64,000 nt of DNA, taken from positions 1,922,001 to 1,986,000 of the forward strand of contig NZ_JAZHRX010000001.1 in assembly GCF_036924645.1 (NCBI RefSeq). The letters run 5' to 3'. Origin of the DNA: Bradyrhizobium sp. AZCC 2176 (GTDB taxonomy: Bacteria > Pseudomonadota > Alphaproteobacteria > Rhizobiales > Xanthobacteraceae). The notes beneath the pieces are model-generated. The model saw nothing but the letters and a program-made list of their open reading frames with translations, did no database searches and was not told the origin of the DNA. Position 1 is the stretch's first letter; every line of letters begins with the position of its first letter. Shown piece after piece: positions 1 to 8,910 of the stretch. Both the position numbers and the translations under genes were made by a program.

Positions 1-849
1 TACGGCGCCCAATGGACGCTGTTTCGACAGGCTATCGCTGCCGGCGGGCCGCCGGAGGGCTGGGCCAACCAGCAGATATGGATGGGCCATGCCGCCGTCA
101 CGCGCGCCGATACCCATCGCTTCAGCCAGGCGTTCGCGCGCGGCGGGGTCGGCCAGGCCGGTGTCGACGCAAAACCATTTCACGCCTGGATCGATGCCTG
201 GGAGATGCGTGGGCTCGATCCGGCGACTGACGAAAATATTGCGCCGTGTGAGCTGAAAGCGTCGGGCTCGGACTTCAGCTATACGCTGCGCCTCGGTGCG
301 GAGCGTCCGCTGGTGCTGCAGGGCGACGGCGGCTACAGCCGCAAATCGCTGCGCGAACAGGCCTCCTACTATTACAGCCAGCCGCATTATACGGCGGCGG
401 GCATCCTGACCATCGACGACAGGCCTGTCGATGTCACCGGCATGGCCTGGCTCGATCGCGAGTGGAGCAGCCAGCCGCTGGCCTCGGATCAAAGCGGATG
501 GGACTGGCTCTCGTTGCATTTCAACGCCGGCCACAAGCTGATGCTGTACCGGATGCGCCAGACCGACGGCCAGCATTACGGCTCCGGCAAATGGATCGCG
601 CCCGACGGCAGCACCGAACAGCTCGCCTCCGCCGACATCACGATGACGCCGCTGACCTTTACCGAGATCGAGAAGCGAAAGATCCCGACGATTTGGCGTA
701 TCGCTATCCCGAGGATGGCGGTTTCGATTGAATGCAGGCCGCTCAACGCCAGAAGCTGGATGGGGACGAGCTTTCCCTATTGGGAAGGCCCGATCAGTTT
801 CAGCGGCAGCCATTCGGGACTGGGTTATCTGGAAATGACCGGCTATTAA
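1..849 (+). CDS. Lipocalin-like (AttH/CrtC-fold) protein, 5' end cut by the window
   Basis: The reading frame is open from the first base, so the start lies upstream; 282 codons are visible. The protein has the lipocalin-like fold of the AttH / hydroxyneurosporene hydratase (CrtC) family, recognised from the early segment WANQQIWMGHAA and the central motif GMAWLDREWSSQ, followed by a tryptophan-rich beta-strand region. Members usually sit beside ABC permease genes of the AttEFGH type or act on hydrophobic ligands; the upstream partner would be outside the window. It is followed after 29 bp by a MAPEG gene on the same strand. The substrate cannot be told from sequence. Confidence 0.75.
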   Translation, partial: YGAQWTLFRQAIAAGGPPEGWANQQIWMGHAAVTRADTHRFSQAFARGGVGQAGVDAKPFHAWIDAWEMRGLDPATDENIAPCELKASGSDFSYTLRLGAERPLVLQGDGGYSRKSLREQASYYYSQPHYTAAGILTIDDRPVDVTGMAWLDREWSSQPLASDQSGWDWLSLHFNAGHKLMLYRMRQTDGQHYGSGKWIAPDGSTEQLASADITMTPLTFTEIEKRKIPTIWRIAIPRMAVSIECRPLNARSWMGTSFPYWEGPISFSGSHSGLGYLEMTGY

Positions 850-878
850 GCCGTCGCACGAACAGGGAAAATTCTGCG

Positions 879-1271
879 ATGTATCACTTTACCGCGCTCA
901 TCACCTTGCTGGCGATCCTGGTCTACTTCTACTCGTCCATTCTGGTATCGCGGGCGCGCGGCAAGTTCGGCGTCAAGCTGCCGGCGATTTCGGGCAATCC
1001 GGATTTCGAGCGCGTGTTTCGCGCGCAAATGAATACGCTGGAGTGGCTGCCGATCTTCCTGCCGTCGCTGTGGCTGTTCGCGATCTATGTCGGCGACGGC
1101 ATCGCGGCCGCACTCGGGCTGGTCTGGGTGATCGGCCGGATTCTCTACGTGTTCGGCTATGCCAGGGCGGTCAAGGACCGCAGTACGGGCTTTGCTATCC
1201 AGGCGCTGGCCACGATCGCGCTATGGCTGGGAGCCTTTGGCGCCATCGTATGGCGGCTGGTGCAGGTGTGA
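879..1271 (+). CDS. MAPEG family membrane protein
   Basis: This 130-residue protein has four predicted membrane spans and the MAPEG signature segment FERVFRAQMNTLEWLP at about residues 45-60. MAPEG proteins include glutathione-dependent eicosanoid and leukotriene enzymes and microsomal glutathione transferases; bacterial members are mostly uncharacterised. The ATG at 879 is chosen because the protein then starts just before its first membrane span; a longer upstream frame overlaps the preceding gene and has no family similarity. It lies 29 bp after the lipocalin-like gene and may be cotranscribed with it. The gene ends before a double hairpin at 1297-1342. Confidence 0.85.
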   Translation: MYHFTALITLLAILVYFYSSILVSRARGKFGVKLPAISGNPDFERVFRAQMNTLEWLPIFLPSLWLFAIYVGDGIAAALGLVWVIGRILYVFGYARAVKDRSTGFAIQALATIALWLGAFGAIVWRLVQV

Positions 1272-1296
1272 GAAGAACGCAAGCCCCATCCCCGTC

Positions 1297-1342
1297 GCCC
1301 CTGCGAACGCAGGGGCCCATACGCCGCGGACGGCGTATGGGC
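1297..1342. terminator. Double hairpin between convergent genes
   Basis: Two adjacent perfect hairpins lie between the MAPEG gene and the convergent ABC receptor gene. The first pairs GCCCCTGCG (1297-1305) with CGCAGGGGC (1308-1316). The second pairs GCCCATACGCCG (1315-1326) with CGGCGTATGGGC (1331-1342) around a 4-base loop. There is no clear T-tract, so function as a bidirectional terminator is inferred from position and stem strength. A related GTCCCTGCGAACGC palindrome occurs near 38.57 kb, which suggests a dispersed repeat. Confidence 0.5.
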
Positions 1343-1469
1343 ACATTGGAAGAGAGCTTCGCTTCAGCAACTCGCTGCGGCAATTGGCCAACGCAAAGCA
1401 TCAGCTACCGCGCGTCATCGATAGATCACGCGGTATGGCTCCGTGCTTTCGCAGGGACGACGGAGAGAG

Positions 1470-2663
1470 CTACTTCACCAGCGGGCAGCCGGAATCCTTC
1501 GCCGCCGGAAACGCCTTGTCGCCGGGAACGACCGCAAGCTGCTTGTAGTAATCCCACGGCTTCTTCGATTCCGACGGCTTCTTGACCTCGAACAGATAGA
1601 GGTCGTGCACCATGCGGCCGTTCTCCAGCACCTTGCCGCCTTGCGCGAAGTCGTCGTCCACCGGAAGCTCCTTTAATTTCTTCGCCACCGCCTCGGTGTC
1701 CTTGGTGCCGGCCGCCTTGACCGCCTTCAGATATTGCAGCGTCGCCGAATAGGTGCCGGCCTGGATCATGTTCGGCATACGGCCGGTGCGCTTGAAGAAG
1801 CGTTCGGCGAGGTTGCGGCTCTTGGCGTCGCGGTCCCAGTAGTAGCCTTCCGTCAGCACCAGGCCTTGCGCGGCCTCGAGCCCGAGGCCGTGGACTTCGG
1901 CGAGCGTCAGCAGCAGGCCGGCGAGCTTCTGGCCGCTCTTGACGATGCCGAATTCCGCCGCCTGCTTGATCGAGTTTGTCGTGTCGAGGCCGGCATTGGC
2001 GAGACCGATGATCTTGGCTTTCGAGCTCTGCGCCTGCAGCAGGAACGACGAGAAGTCCGACGAGTTCAGGGGAATGCGGACCGCGCCCAATACCTTGCCG
2101 CCCTTGGCCTTGACGAAATCACCGGTGTCCTTTTCCAGCGCATGGCCGAACGCATAGTCCGCGGTCATGAAGAACCAGCTATCGCCGCCGGATTCCACCA
2201 GCGCGCCGCCGGTGCCGTAAGCGAGCGCGTGGGTATCGTAGGCCCAGTGGAATCCGTAAGGCTGGCAGGCATCGCCGGTCAGGCGCGATGTCGCGGCACC
2301 CACGACGATGTCGATCTTCTTCATCTGCTTGGAGAGATCGTGGATCGCGAGTGCGACCGAGGACGTCGTCAGTTCCGTGATCATGTCGACGCCTTCGACC
2401 TCATACCAGCGCCGCGCGATGGCAGTGCCGAGATCTGGCTTGTTCTGGTGATCGGCGGAGACGACTTCGATCTTCTGGCCCAGCACCTCGCCGCCGAAAT
2501 CCTCGACCGCCATCTTGGCGGCCTCGAAGGACCACTTGCCGCCGTAATCGGCATAGACGCCGGATTGATCGTTGAGAATACCGATCTTGACGCCCTGCGC
2601 CGAGGCCGGCCCGGCGAGCAAAAGGCCACCCACCGCCACGGCGGCTAACAATCCCGACTTCAT
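1470..2663 (-). CDS. ABC transporter substrate-binding protein, branched-chain amino acid type
   Basis: The 397-residue protein starts with a Sec signal peptide of about 22 residues ending in PASA-QG and continues as a type I periplasmic binding protein (Peripla_BP_6, LivJ-like) with the opening strand VKIGILNDQSGVYADYGG. It should bind an amino acid, amide or aromatic acid in the periplasm and hand it to a LivHMGF-type importer. No permease or ATPase genes are adjacent, so it is an orphan receptor here. The 5' region holds a run repeating TTTGTCAGAGGAACTT twice near 2684-2710, followed by a dispersed palindromic repeat. Ligand is unknown. Confidence 0.88.
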   Translation of the reverse strand: MKSGLLAAVAVGGLLLAGPASAQGVKIGILNDQSGVYADYGGKWSFEAAKMAVEDFGGEVLGQKIEVVSADHQNKPDLGTAIARRWYEVEGVDMITELTTSSVALAIHDLSKQMKKIDIVVGAATSRLTGDACQPYGFHWAYDTHALAYGTGGALVESGGDSWFFMTADYAFGHALEKDTGDFVKAKGGKVLGAVRIPLNSSDFSSFLLQAQSSKAKIIGLANAGLDTTNSIKQAAEFGIVKSGQKLAGLLLTLAEVHGLGLEAAQGLVLTEGYYWDRDAKSRNLAERFFKRTGRMPNMIQAGTYSATLQYLKAVKAAGTKDTEAVAKKLKELPVDDDFAQGGKVLENGRMVHDLYLFEVKKPSESKKPWDYYKQLAVVPGDKAFPAAKDSGCPLVK

Positions 2664-2782
2664 TCTTTTCTCCCGGAATTTTTTGTCAGAGGAACTTTGT
2701 CAGAGGAACTTGGCAACACTATTCAATAACCCCGCACCTGCCCATCCATTTCGGATCGGCCAAAAGTATGGGGAACTCTATC

Positions 2783-2887
2783 CGTCATTCCGGGGCGCGA
2801 CGAAGTCGCGAACCCGGAATCCATTGGGCCGCATCATGTGCCGTAAAATGGATTCCGGGCTCGCGCTTCGCGCGCCCCGGAATGACG
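2783..2887. repeat. Dispersed palindromic repeat, family A copy 1
   Basis: The element begins CGTCATTCCGGGGCGCG and ends CGCGCCCCGGAATGACG, the exact reverse complement, with internal arms GAACCCGGAATCCA and TGGATTCCGGG. Three more copies occur in this window (20081-20160, 22004-22079, 23950-24078). All are intergenic. The form is that of REP/BIME-like elements that fold as long hairpins in RNA. Confidence 0.8.
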
Positions 2888-2940
2888 GCAGGGGCCAATC
2901 GTCCGATCCGCCAACTCACGCTTCAGCCGGCTTCTTGCCC

Positions 2941-5900
2941 TTACCGTCCGCCAGATTTCGCACGATCACATAAAAGATCGGCGTGAAGATCAGGCCGAAC
3001 AGCGTCCACCCCGAGCATGCCGAAGAACACCGCGACGCCGACCGCCTGACGCATCTCCGAGCCTGAGCCCGACGAGATCACCAGCGGCAGCACGCCGAGG
3101 ATGAAGGCGAACGACGTCATCAGGATCGGCCGCAATCTCAATCGGCAGGCTTCGATCACCGCATCCAGCCGCGACTTGCCTTCCAGCTCGATATCGCGCG
3201 CGAACTCGACGATCAGGATGGCGTTCTTGGCCGCCAGCCCCACCAGCACCACGAAACCGATCTGGGTCAGGATGTTGACGTCCTGCCCCATGATCCGCAC
3301 GCCGATGGTGGCAGCGAGCAGGCACATCGGCACGATCAGAATGACCGCAAACGGCAGGCTCCACGAGCCGTATTGCGCCGCCAGCACCAGGAACACGAAC
3401 AGCACGCAGATCGGAAACACGTAAAGGCCGGTGTTGCCGCCGGTGACCTGCTGATACGAGAGGTCCGTCCACTCGAACGAGAAGCCGCTCGGCAACGTCT
3501 CCTCGGCCAGCTTCTTCATGGTGTCGATCGCGGTCGCCGAACTGGTGCCCGGCAGCGTGTCACCCTGCAACTCGGATGCGGGGTACAAATTGTAACGCGC
3601 GACGCGGTCGGGGCCGGAGATGTCGCTGAAACTCACGACGCTGCCAAGCATCACCATGTCGCCAGCGGCGTTGCGGGTACGCAGTCGCGCGAGATCGGAC
3701 GTCTCCTTCCGGAACGGCAGGTCGGCCTGCGCCGTGACGTGGTAGGTGCGGCCGAACAAATTGAAGTCGTTGACATAGGACGAGCCGAAATAGGTCTGGA
3801 TCGTGTCGGTGATATTGGCGATCGGCACGCCAAGCTTTTGCGCCTTGACGCGGTCGATGTCGACGAACAGTTGCGGCGTGTTGGCGGCGAACGTCGAGAA
3901 CACCTGGGTCAGTCCGGGCGCCTTGCGCGCGGCGCCGATCAGCTCGTCGGTTGCCGCCGCCAGCATTTCCGAGCCGCGACCCTGGCGGTCCTGGATCCGC
4001 ATCGTGAAGCCGCCGCCGGTGCCGATGCCGGGCACCGCGGGCGGCGGGATGACGATGATGAAGGCTCCCTTGATGCTCGCCAGCCGACCGCGCAGGTTGT
4101 TCGCGATCACGCCTGCGGAAAGTCCCTTCTTGTGGCGCGCTTCTGGATCTTCGAATACCGGGAATAGTGCCGCAGCATTGCTCGCCTGCGTTCGGGTCGC
4201 GCCCGAGAAGCCGGCAAACGCTGCGACACGGACGATGCCCGGCGTATCGAGCGCGATGCGCTCGATCTCGCGCACGACCTCGGTTGTGCGCGCCAGCGAC
4301 GCCGCGCCCGGCAACTGCACCGAGACGATGACGTAACCGCGGTCCTGCGCCGGAATGAAACCTTGCGGCGTGGTCATCAACAGCCAGCCTGCGCTGCCGA
4401 TCAGCGCCGCATAGAGCACCAGCATCACCACCGCGTGCCGGATCACGAAATCGGCGGCGCTGGCATAGCCATGCGCCAGCCGGTCGAAGCCGCGGTTGAA
4501 AACGCCGGTAAAAGCGTCCCAGCCGCGCGCGATGAAATTCCATCTCGCCGGCGGCCGCTTGTCCTCATGCGGCTGCAGGATCAGCGAGGCCAGCGCCGGC
4601 GAAAGCGTCAGCGAACAGAAGCAGGAAATCGCGGTCGCGACCGCAATGGTCACGGCGAACTGCTGGAAGAACTGCCCGGAGATGCCGCCGAGGAACGCCG
4701 TCGGGACGAACACCGCGCACAACACCAGCGCGATCGACACCAGCGCGCTGCCGACCTCCTCCATGGTGCGCAATGCCGCATCGCGGCGGCTCATGCCGTG
4801 TTCGAGATGGCGCTCGACATTCTCGACCACCACGATCGCGTCGTCGACCACGATACCGACCGCCAGCACGAGGCCGAACAGCGTGAGGTTGTTGATCGAA
4901 AATCCCAGCGCCGCCATCACCGCAAAGGTGCCGACCAGCGACACCGGGATCGCGATGATCGGAATGATGGCCGGCCGCCAGCCCTGCAAAAACACCAGCA
5001 CCACGATCACGACCAGCGCCATCGCCTCGTAGATCGTCTTGATCAGCTCGCTGACGGACTGTGCGATGAATTCGGTCGGATTGTAGCCGATATTGTAGTC
5101 GAGCCCTTTCGGGAAACTCGCCTTCAACCGCTCCATCGTGTTCGAAATGCTCTTGGCGGTCGCGAGCGCATTGGAGCCGGGCCGCTGCGTCACCAGCATG
5201 GCGACCGCGGATTTCCGCAGCAGGAAGCTGTTGGTCGAATAGGCCAGCGCGCCAAGTTCGATCCGCGCGACGTCGCGCAGCTTGACCGTGCGCCCGTCGG
5301 CGCCGGCCTTGACCACGATCTCTTCAAACTGCTTTGGGTCCTTCAGACGGCCGGTAAAGGTGAGATTCGGCGAGAAGGCGCGGTCGGCAATCGGCGGCTC
5401 CGCGATCTGCCCGCCTGCGATCTGCACGTTTTGCGAGCGGATCGCCGCCACCACCTCGCCGGCCGTCAGGCCCAGCGTGGAGATCTTGTCGGGATCGAGC
5501 CACAGCCGCATCGAATAGTCGCGCGCGCCGAAAATCTGGATGTCGCCGACGCCGTCGAGCCTGAGCAACTGGTCGCGGACCTGCAGCAGCGCATAGTTGG
5601 AGATATAGAGCTGGTCGAATGTGTCGTCCGGCGACAGCATGAACACGACCATCAGAATGTCGGGGCTGTTCTTGCGGGTGATGACGCCGTTGCGCTGCAC
5701 CTCTTCGGGCAGCCGCGGCTGCGCGATCGCGACGCGGTTCTGGACCAGCACCTGGGCCTTGTCGAGATCGGTGCCGAGCTTGAACGTCACCGTGATCGTC
5801 AACTGCCCGTTCGAGGTGGCCTGGCTGTAGAGATACAGCATGTCCTCGACGCCGTTGATTTCCTGCTCGATCGGAGCCGCAACCGTATCGGACACGGTTT

Positions 5901-6069
5901 GCGCCGACGCACCAGGATACTGCGTGGTGACCACCACCGTCGGCGGCACCACTTGCGGATATTCCGAGACCGGCAGCGTCGTATAGGCGATCGCGCCGAC
6001 GATCAGCAGCACGATCGACAGCACCATCGCCAAAATGGGCTGGTTGATGGAGAGCCGGCCGAGATTCAT
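2941..6069 (-). CDS. RND multidrug efflux permease (HAE1 family), 3' end frameshifted
   Basis: This inner-membrane proton-driven efflux pump of the AcrB/MexB family has the usual N-terminus MNLGRLSINQPILAMVLS, twelve expected membrane spans with two large periplasmic loops, and the TM4 acidic pair in GIVVDDAIVVVENVERH. It overlaps the adaptor gene by ATGA, so the two form an operon; no outer-membrane TolC-type gene follows. After FFGMLGV the frame breaks: one extra base near 3005-3012 gives a foreign 21-residue end, whereas removing it restores a family-like end (FGLIFTPIFYVIVRNLADGK) terminating at 2916, for 1050 residues. The break affects only the last membrane span and tail. It may be a sequencing error or a real mutation. 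Confidence 0.9.
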   Translation of the reverse strand: MNLGRLSINQPILAMVLSIVLLIVGAIAYTTLPVSEYPQVVPPTVVVTTQYPGASAQTVSDTVAAPIEQEINGVEDMLYLYSQATSNGQLTITVTFKLGTDLDKAQVLVQNRVAIAQPRLPEEVQRNGVITRKNSPDILMVVFMLSPDDTFDQLYISNYALLQVRDQLLRLDGVGDIQIFGARDYSMRLWLDPDKISTLGLTAGEVVAAIRSQNVQIAGGQIAEPPIADRAFSPNLTFTGRLKDPKQFEEIVVKAGADGRTVKLRDVARIELGALAYSTNSFLLRKSAVAMLVTQRPGSNALATAKSISNTMERLKASFPKGLDYNIGYNPTEFIAQSVSELIKTIYEAMALVVIVVLVFLQGWRPAIIPIIAIPVSLVGTFAVMAALGFSINNLTLFGLVLAVGIVVDDAIVVVENVERHLEHGMSRRDAALRTMEEVGSALVSIALVLCAVFVPTAFLGGISGQFFQQFAVTIAVATAISCFCSLTLSPALASLILQPHEDKRPPARWNFIARGWDAFTGVFNRGFDRLAHGYASAADFVIRHAVVMLVLYAALIGSAGWLLMTTPQGFIPAQDRGYVIVSVQLPGAASLARTTEVVREIERIALDTPGIVRVAAFAGFSGATRTQASNAAALFPVFEDPEARHKKGLSAGVIANNLRGRLASIKGAFIIVIPPPAVPGIGTGGGFTMRIQDRQGRGSEMLAAATDELIGAARKAPGLTQVFSTFAANTPQLFVDIDRVKAQKLGVPIANITDTIQTYFGSSYVNDFNLFGRTYHVTAQADLPFRKETSDLARLRTRNAAGDMVMLGSVVSFSDISGPDRVARYNLYPASELQGDTLPGTSSATAIDTMKKLAEETLPSGFSFEWTDLSYQQVTGGNTGLYVFPICVLFVFLVLAAQYGSWSLPFAVILIVPMCLLAATIGVRIMGQDVNILTQIGFVVLVGLAAKNAILIVEFARDIELEGKSRLDAVIEACRLRLRPILMTSFAFILGVLPLVISSGSGSEMRQAVGVAVFFGMLGVDAVRPDLHADLLCDRAKSGGR

Positions 6070-7274
6070 GTCTTGCCACCGGCCGGCTTGACCTCAGCCG
6101 TCTGCGGGGTGACTTTCGCGCCGACGCGCGCCCGCTGCAAGCCGTCAACTATCACCCGGTCTTCAGGCTTAAGGCCCTCGCGGATCACGCGCAGCCCCTC
6201 GTCGAGCGGCCCAAGCGTTACGGGCCTGGCCTCGACCGTATTGTCGTCCTTGACCACAAAGACGATCTTGCGCGACTGGTCGGTCGCGACAGCCGTGTCC
6301 GGCAGCAGCAGCGCCTCATACGGCGCACTGCCGATGATGCGCACCCGGCCGAACTGGCCGGGCAGAATCGAGAGATCCTTGTTCGGGATCACGGCGCGGC
6401 TGCGCAGCGTCCCGGTGGAGACGTCCAGGCGGTTGTCGAGGAAATCCATCTTGCCCTCATGCGAGGGCTTGGTCTCGCCGGTCAGCATCACCTGCACCGG
6501 GTTCGGCGTGTCGCGCGAACTCGGGCGCTTGCCTTCGAACCAGAGCCGGCTATTCCGCTGGTAGGTCGCCTCGTCGACATCGAAATAGATGTAGATCGGA
6601 TCGAGCGAGACGATCGAGGTGAGCAGCGTCGCGCCGCCCTCGCTGCCCTGCACGAGGTTGCCGGGCGTGACCAGATGGCGGCTGACGCGGCCGGTGATCG
6701 GCGCCATCACATGGGTGAACTCGATATTGAGCTTGGCGGCCTTGAGCGCGCCTTCGGCCTGCATTTCCGCGGCGCGCGCCGCCTGCAAAGTCTGACGGCG
6801 TTGGTCGACGATGGAATCGGACACGGCTTGCGTCTGGTTCAGCGTCAGCGCGCGGTCGAGTTCGCGCCTGGCGAGTTCTGCCTTCGCGCGGGCGTCCGAC
6901 AACTGGCCGTCGGCCTGCTCGGCGACTGCCTCGAACGGACGGGCGTCAATCACGTAAAGCAGATCGCCCGACCGCACGATCGCGCCATCGCGGAATTCGA
7001 CACTGGTGACGAAACCGCCGACGCGGGCGCGAACCTGCACTTCCTGAATTGCCTCGAACCGTCCGGTGAATTCATCCCAATCCGTGACGGTGCGCTTCAC
7101 CGGCTGCGCGACGGTGACCGGTGGCGCCGCGGGAGCCGCCTGCTGCGGCGGTTTGTTGTCACAAGCCGACAGCGCCAGCGCAAGCAGCGGGGTCAACCAT
7201 CTGAGGCTACGAGGTGAGCGAATGTCGGCCCCCGCCGGCAAGGCCGGACGTTTCAATTGCTCAGTTGCAGTCAA
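6066..7274 (-). CDS. RND efflux periplasmic adaptor (MFP) lipoprotein
   Basis: This is the membrane fusion partner of the adjacent permease, linking it to an outer-membrane channel. With a TTG start at 7274 the protein has 402 residues, a basic N-region and hydrophobic segment ending in the lipobox LSAC (Cys38), then the HlyD-type barrel-sandwich and hairpin regions (TVAQPVKRTVTDWDEFTG onwards). The TTG is preceded by GAGGGGAGA at a spacing of about 7 bases. An ATG at 7340 would add 22 residues without a good ribosome site and is less likely. The gene ends in ATGA overlap with the permease. Substrate range is unknown. Confidence 0.88.
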   Translation of the reverse strand: MTATEQLKRPALPAGADIRSPRSLRWLTPLLALALSACDNKPPQQAAPAAPPVTVAQPVKRTVTDWDEFTGRFEAIQEVQVRARVGGFVTSVEFRDGAIVRSGDLLYVIDARPFEAVAEQADGQLSDARAKAELARRELDRALTLNQTQAVSDSIVDQRRQTLQAARAAEMQAEGALKAAKLNIEFTHVMAPITGRVSRHLVTPGNLVQGSEGGATLLTSIVSLDPIYIYFDVDEATYQRNSRLWFEGKRPSSRDTPNPVQVMLTGETKPSHEGKMDFLDNRLDVSTGTLRSRAVIPNKDLSILPGQFGRVRIIGSAPYEALLLPDTAVATDQSRKIVFVVKDDNTVEARPVTLGPLDEGLRVIREGLKPEDRVIVDGLQRARVGAKVTPQTAEVKPAGGKT

Positions 7275-7739
7275 ACCCCATCTCCCCTCTCGACATCCCT
7301 GATGGATGAAAGCCGCCGTGGAACTTATGGCGGAGGCCACAGATGTGATCAGTTCCCAGTCTCGTCAAGAACCCGACGGGATCAAGCACAATCGTTATGC
7401 ATCCGCGCAGGCAACGCTCTGCACCATCCGGATCTCATGCTTTCCGCACTGCGACGAAGGTGGAACCGGCAGCAACGAACGATCAGCTAATCGTCGACTG
7501 ATGACGAAAACGTGACATCGCAAAGGCCTACTGCCGCGCAGTTGTAGGACGGGTGGAGCGAAGCGATAGCCCCTCAACTACCGGTGCACATGGCGATGGG
7601 TATCGCGGAGCCTGTCATAAGGCCTGACGGCCTTTGCGCACACCATCACCATCTTCGGACATGACGCCGGGAATTTCCTCCGCTAACCTTGCCGCCAAGG
7701 CCCGCAACAAGGGCCAAAAAATGTCCGGGGAGGACAAGC
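7275..7739. other. Divergent intergenic region with a degenerate repeat
   Basis: This 465-base gap separates the efflux operon from the plus-strand dehydrogenase gene and must hold both promoters. No reading frame in it has coding features. Near 7563-7606 an imperfect inverted repeat pairs GCGATAGCCCCTC with GATGGGTATCGC, which looks like the remains of a dispersed hairpin element. I see no regulator gene for the pump here and no clear operator. Confidence 0.5.
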
Positions 7740-8894
7740 GTGCACAAAGGGCGTGTCGTTTTCGGCGCCATGGATGAGGTCGTGTTCGGCCGGCCGGCAT
7801 CCGAGGCGCTCGTCGAGCAGTTGAACCGGCTCGGCACCACCCGCGCCTTCCTGATGGTCAGCGGCACGCTGAACCGCGAAACCGATGAGATCGAGATCAT
7901 CCGCCGCGCGCTGGGGTCGCGCTGCGCCGGCGCCTTCGGCGCGATGCCGCCGCACACGCCACGAGCCGCCGTCATCGCTGCCAGCGAACAGGCCCGCGCC
8001 GCGAAAGCCGATCTCATCGTCACGATCGGCGGCGGCTCGATCACCGACGGCGCAAAAGCAGTGCAGCTTTGCCTCGCCAACGACATCCGCAACACCGATG
8101 ACATCGACAGGATCAGGGCCGGTCGCGGCGCCCCGCCGCAGCTCACCGCGCCGACGGTGCGCCAGATCAGCGTGCCGACGACAATCGCCGGCGGCGAATT
8201 CTCCGCCACGGCGGGGGTCACCAACGAGAAGACCAAGGTCAAGGAAGCGCTACGCCATCCGCTGTTGATGCCGCGCGCAGTGATCCTCGATCCCTGGCTG
8301 AGCCAGCACACGCCGGAATGGCTGTGGCTCTCGACCGGCATCCGCGCCGTCGATCATTGCGTCGAGGGCATCTGCGCGCGCGAGGCTCATCCTTACGGCG
8401 ACGCGCAGGCGCTGAAAGGGCTGTCGATGCTGGCGCAGGCGCTGCCGCGGGTGAAGGCCGATGCCGGCGACCTCGACGCACGGATGGATTGCCAGATCGG
8501 GACCTGGCTTTCGACCGGACCGCTGGCTTCCGGCGTGCCGATGGGGGCGAGCCACGGCATCGGCTACGTACTCGGCGCGGAGTTCGGCGTGCCGCACGGC
8601 TACACCTCCTGCGTAATGCTGCCGTCGGTGATGCGTTGGAACAAGTCTGTCAACGCCGAGCGGCAGGCGCAGATCGCAGCCGCGATGGGGCATCCGAACG
8701 AGGACGCCGGCGACGTGCTCGCCGCCTTCATTCGCGGCCTCGGCATGCCGCGCAGCCTGCGCGAGGTCAACGTCGAGCCTGAGCATTTCGACCGCATCGC
8801 GCAAGCCGCGATGGCAACGCCCTGGGTGCCGCGCAATCCACGCAAGATCGAGGGGCCTGCGCAGGTTCGCGAAATTCTGGATATGGCCGCGTAA
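7740..8894 (+). CDS. Iron-containing alcohol dehydrogenase, maleylacetate reductase-like
   Basis: The protein (384 residues from a GTG at 7740, preceded by GGGGAGGA) belongs to the group III metal-dependent dehydrogenases. It has the nucleotide-binding motif IGGGSITDGAKA near residue 98 and the metal-binding histidine region GASHGIGYVLGAEFGVPHGY. The overall length and the opening HKGRVVFGAMDEVVFG resemble maleylacetate reductases, which reduce maleylacetate to 3-oxoadipate in chloro- and hydroxyaromatic degradation. Other short alcohol dehydrogenases of the family are possible. It sits 16 bp before an acyl-CoA ligase, so the pair is probably one operon. The usual hydroxyquinol dioxygenase partner is not present. 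Confidence 0.85.
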   Translation: MHKGRVVFGAMDEVVFGRPASEALVEQLNRLGTTRAFLMVSGTLNRETDEIEIIRRALGSRCAGAFGAMPPHTPRAAVIAASEQARAAKADLIVTIGGGSITDGAKAVQLCLANDIRNTDDIDRIRAGRGAPPQLTAPTVRQISVPTTIAGGEFSATAGVTNEKTKVKEALRHPLLMPRAVILDPWLSQHTPEWLWLSTGIRAVDHCVEGICAREAHPYGDAQALKGLSMLAQALPRVKADAGDLDARMDCQIGTWLSTGPLASGVPMGASHGIGYVLGAEFGVPHGYTSCVMLPSVMRWNKSVNAERQAQIAAAMGHPNEDAGDVLAAFIRGLGMPRSLREVNVEPEHFDRIAQAAMATPWVPRNPRKIEGPAQVREILDMAA

Positions 8895-8910
8895 GGAGAC
8901 CAGAGCCAAC

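Noticed and set aside
2684..2710. Direct repeat TTTGTCAGAGGAACTT
   Set aside because: Only two short copies before a receptor gene; no evidence of function.
4363..6564. 733-codon open frame antisense to the RND permease
   Set aside because: High GC makes long antisense frames. The translation is Arg/His-rich with no family features, and the opposite strand encodes a clear efflux permease.
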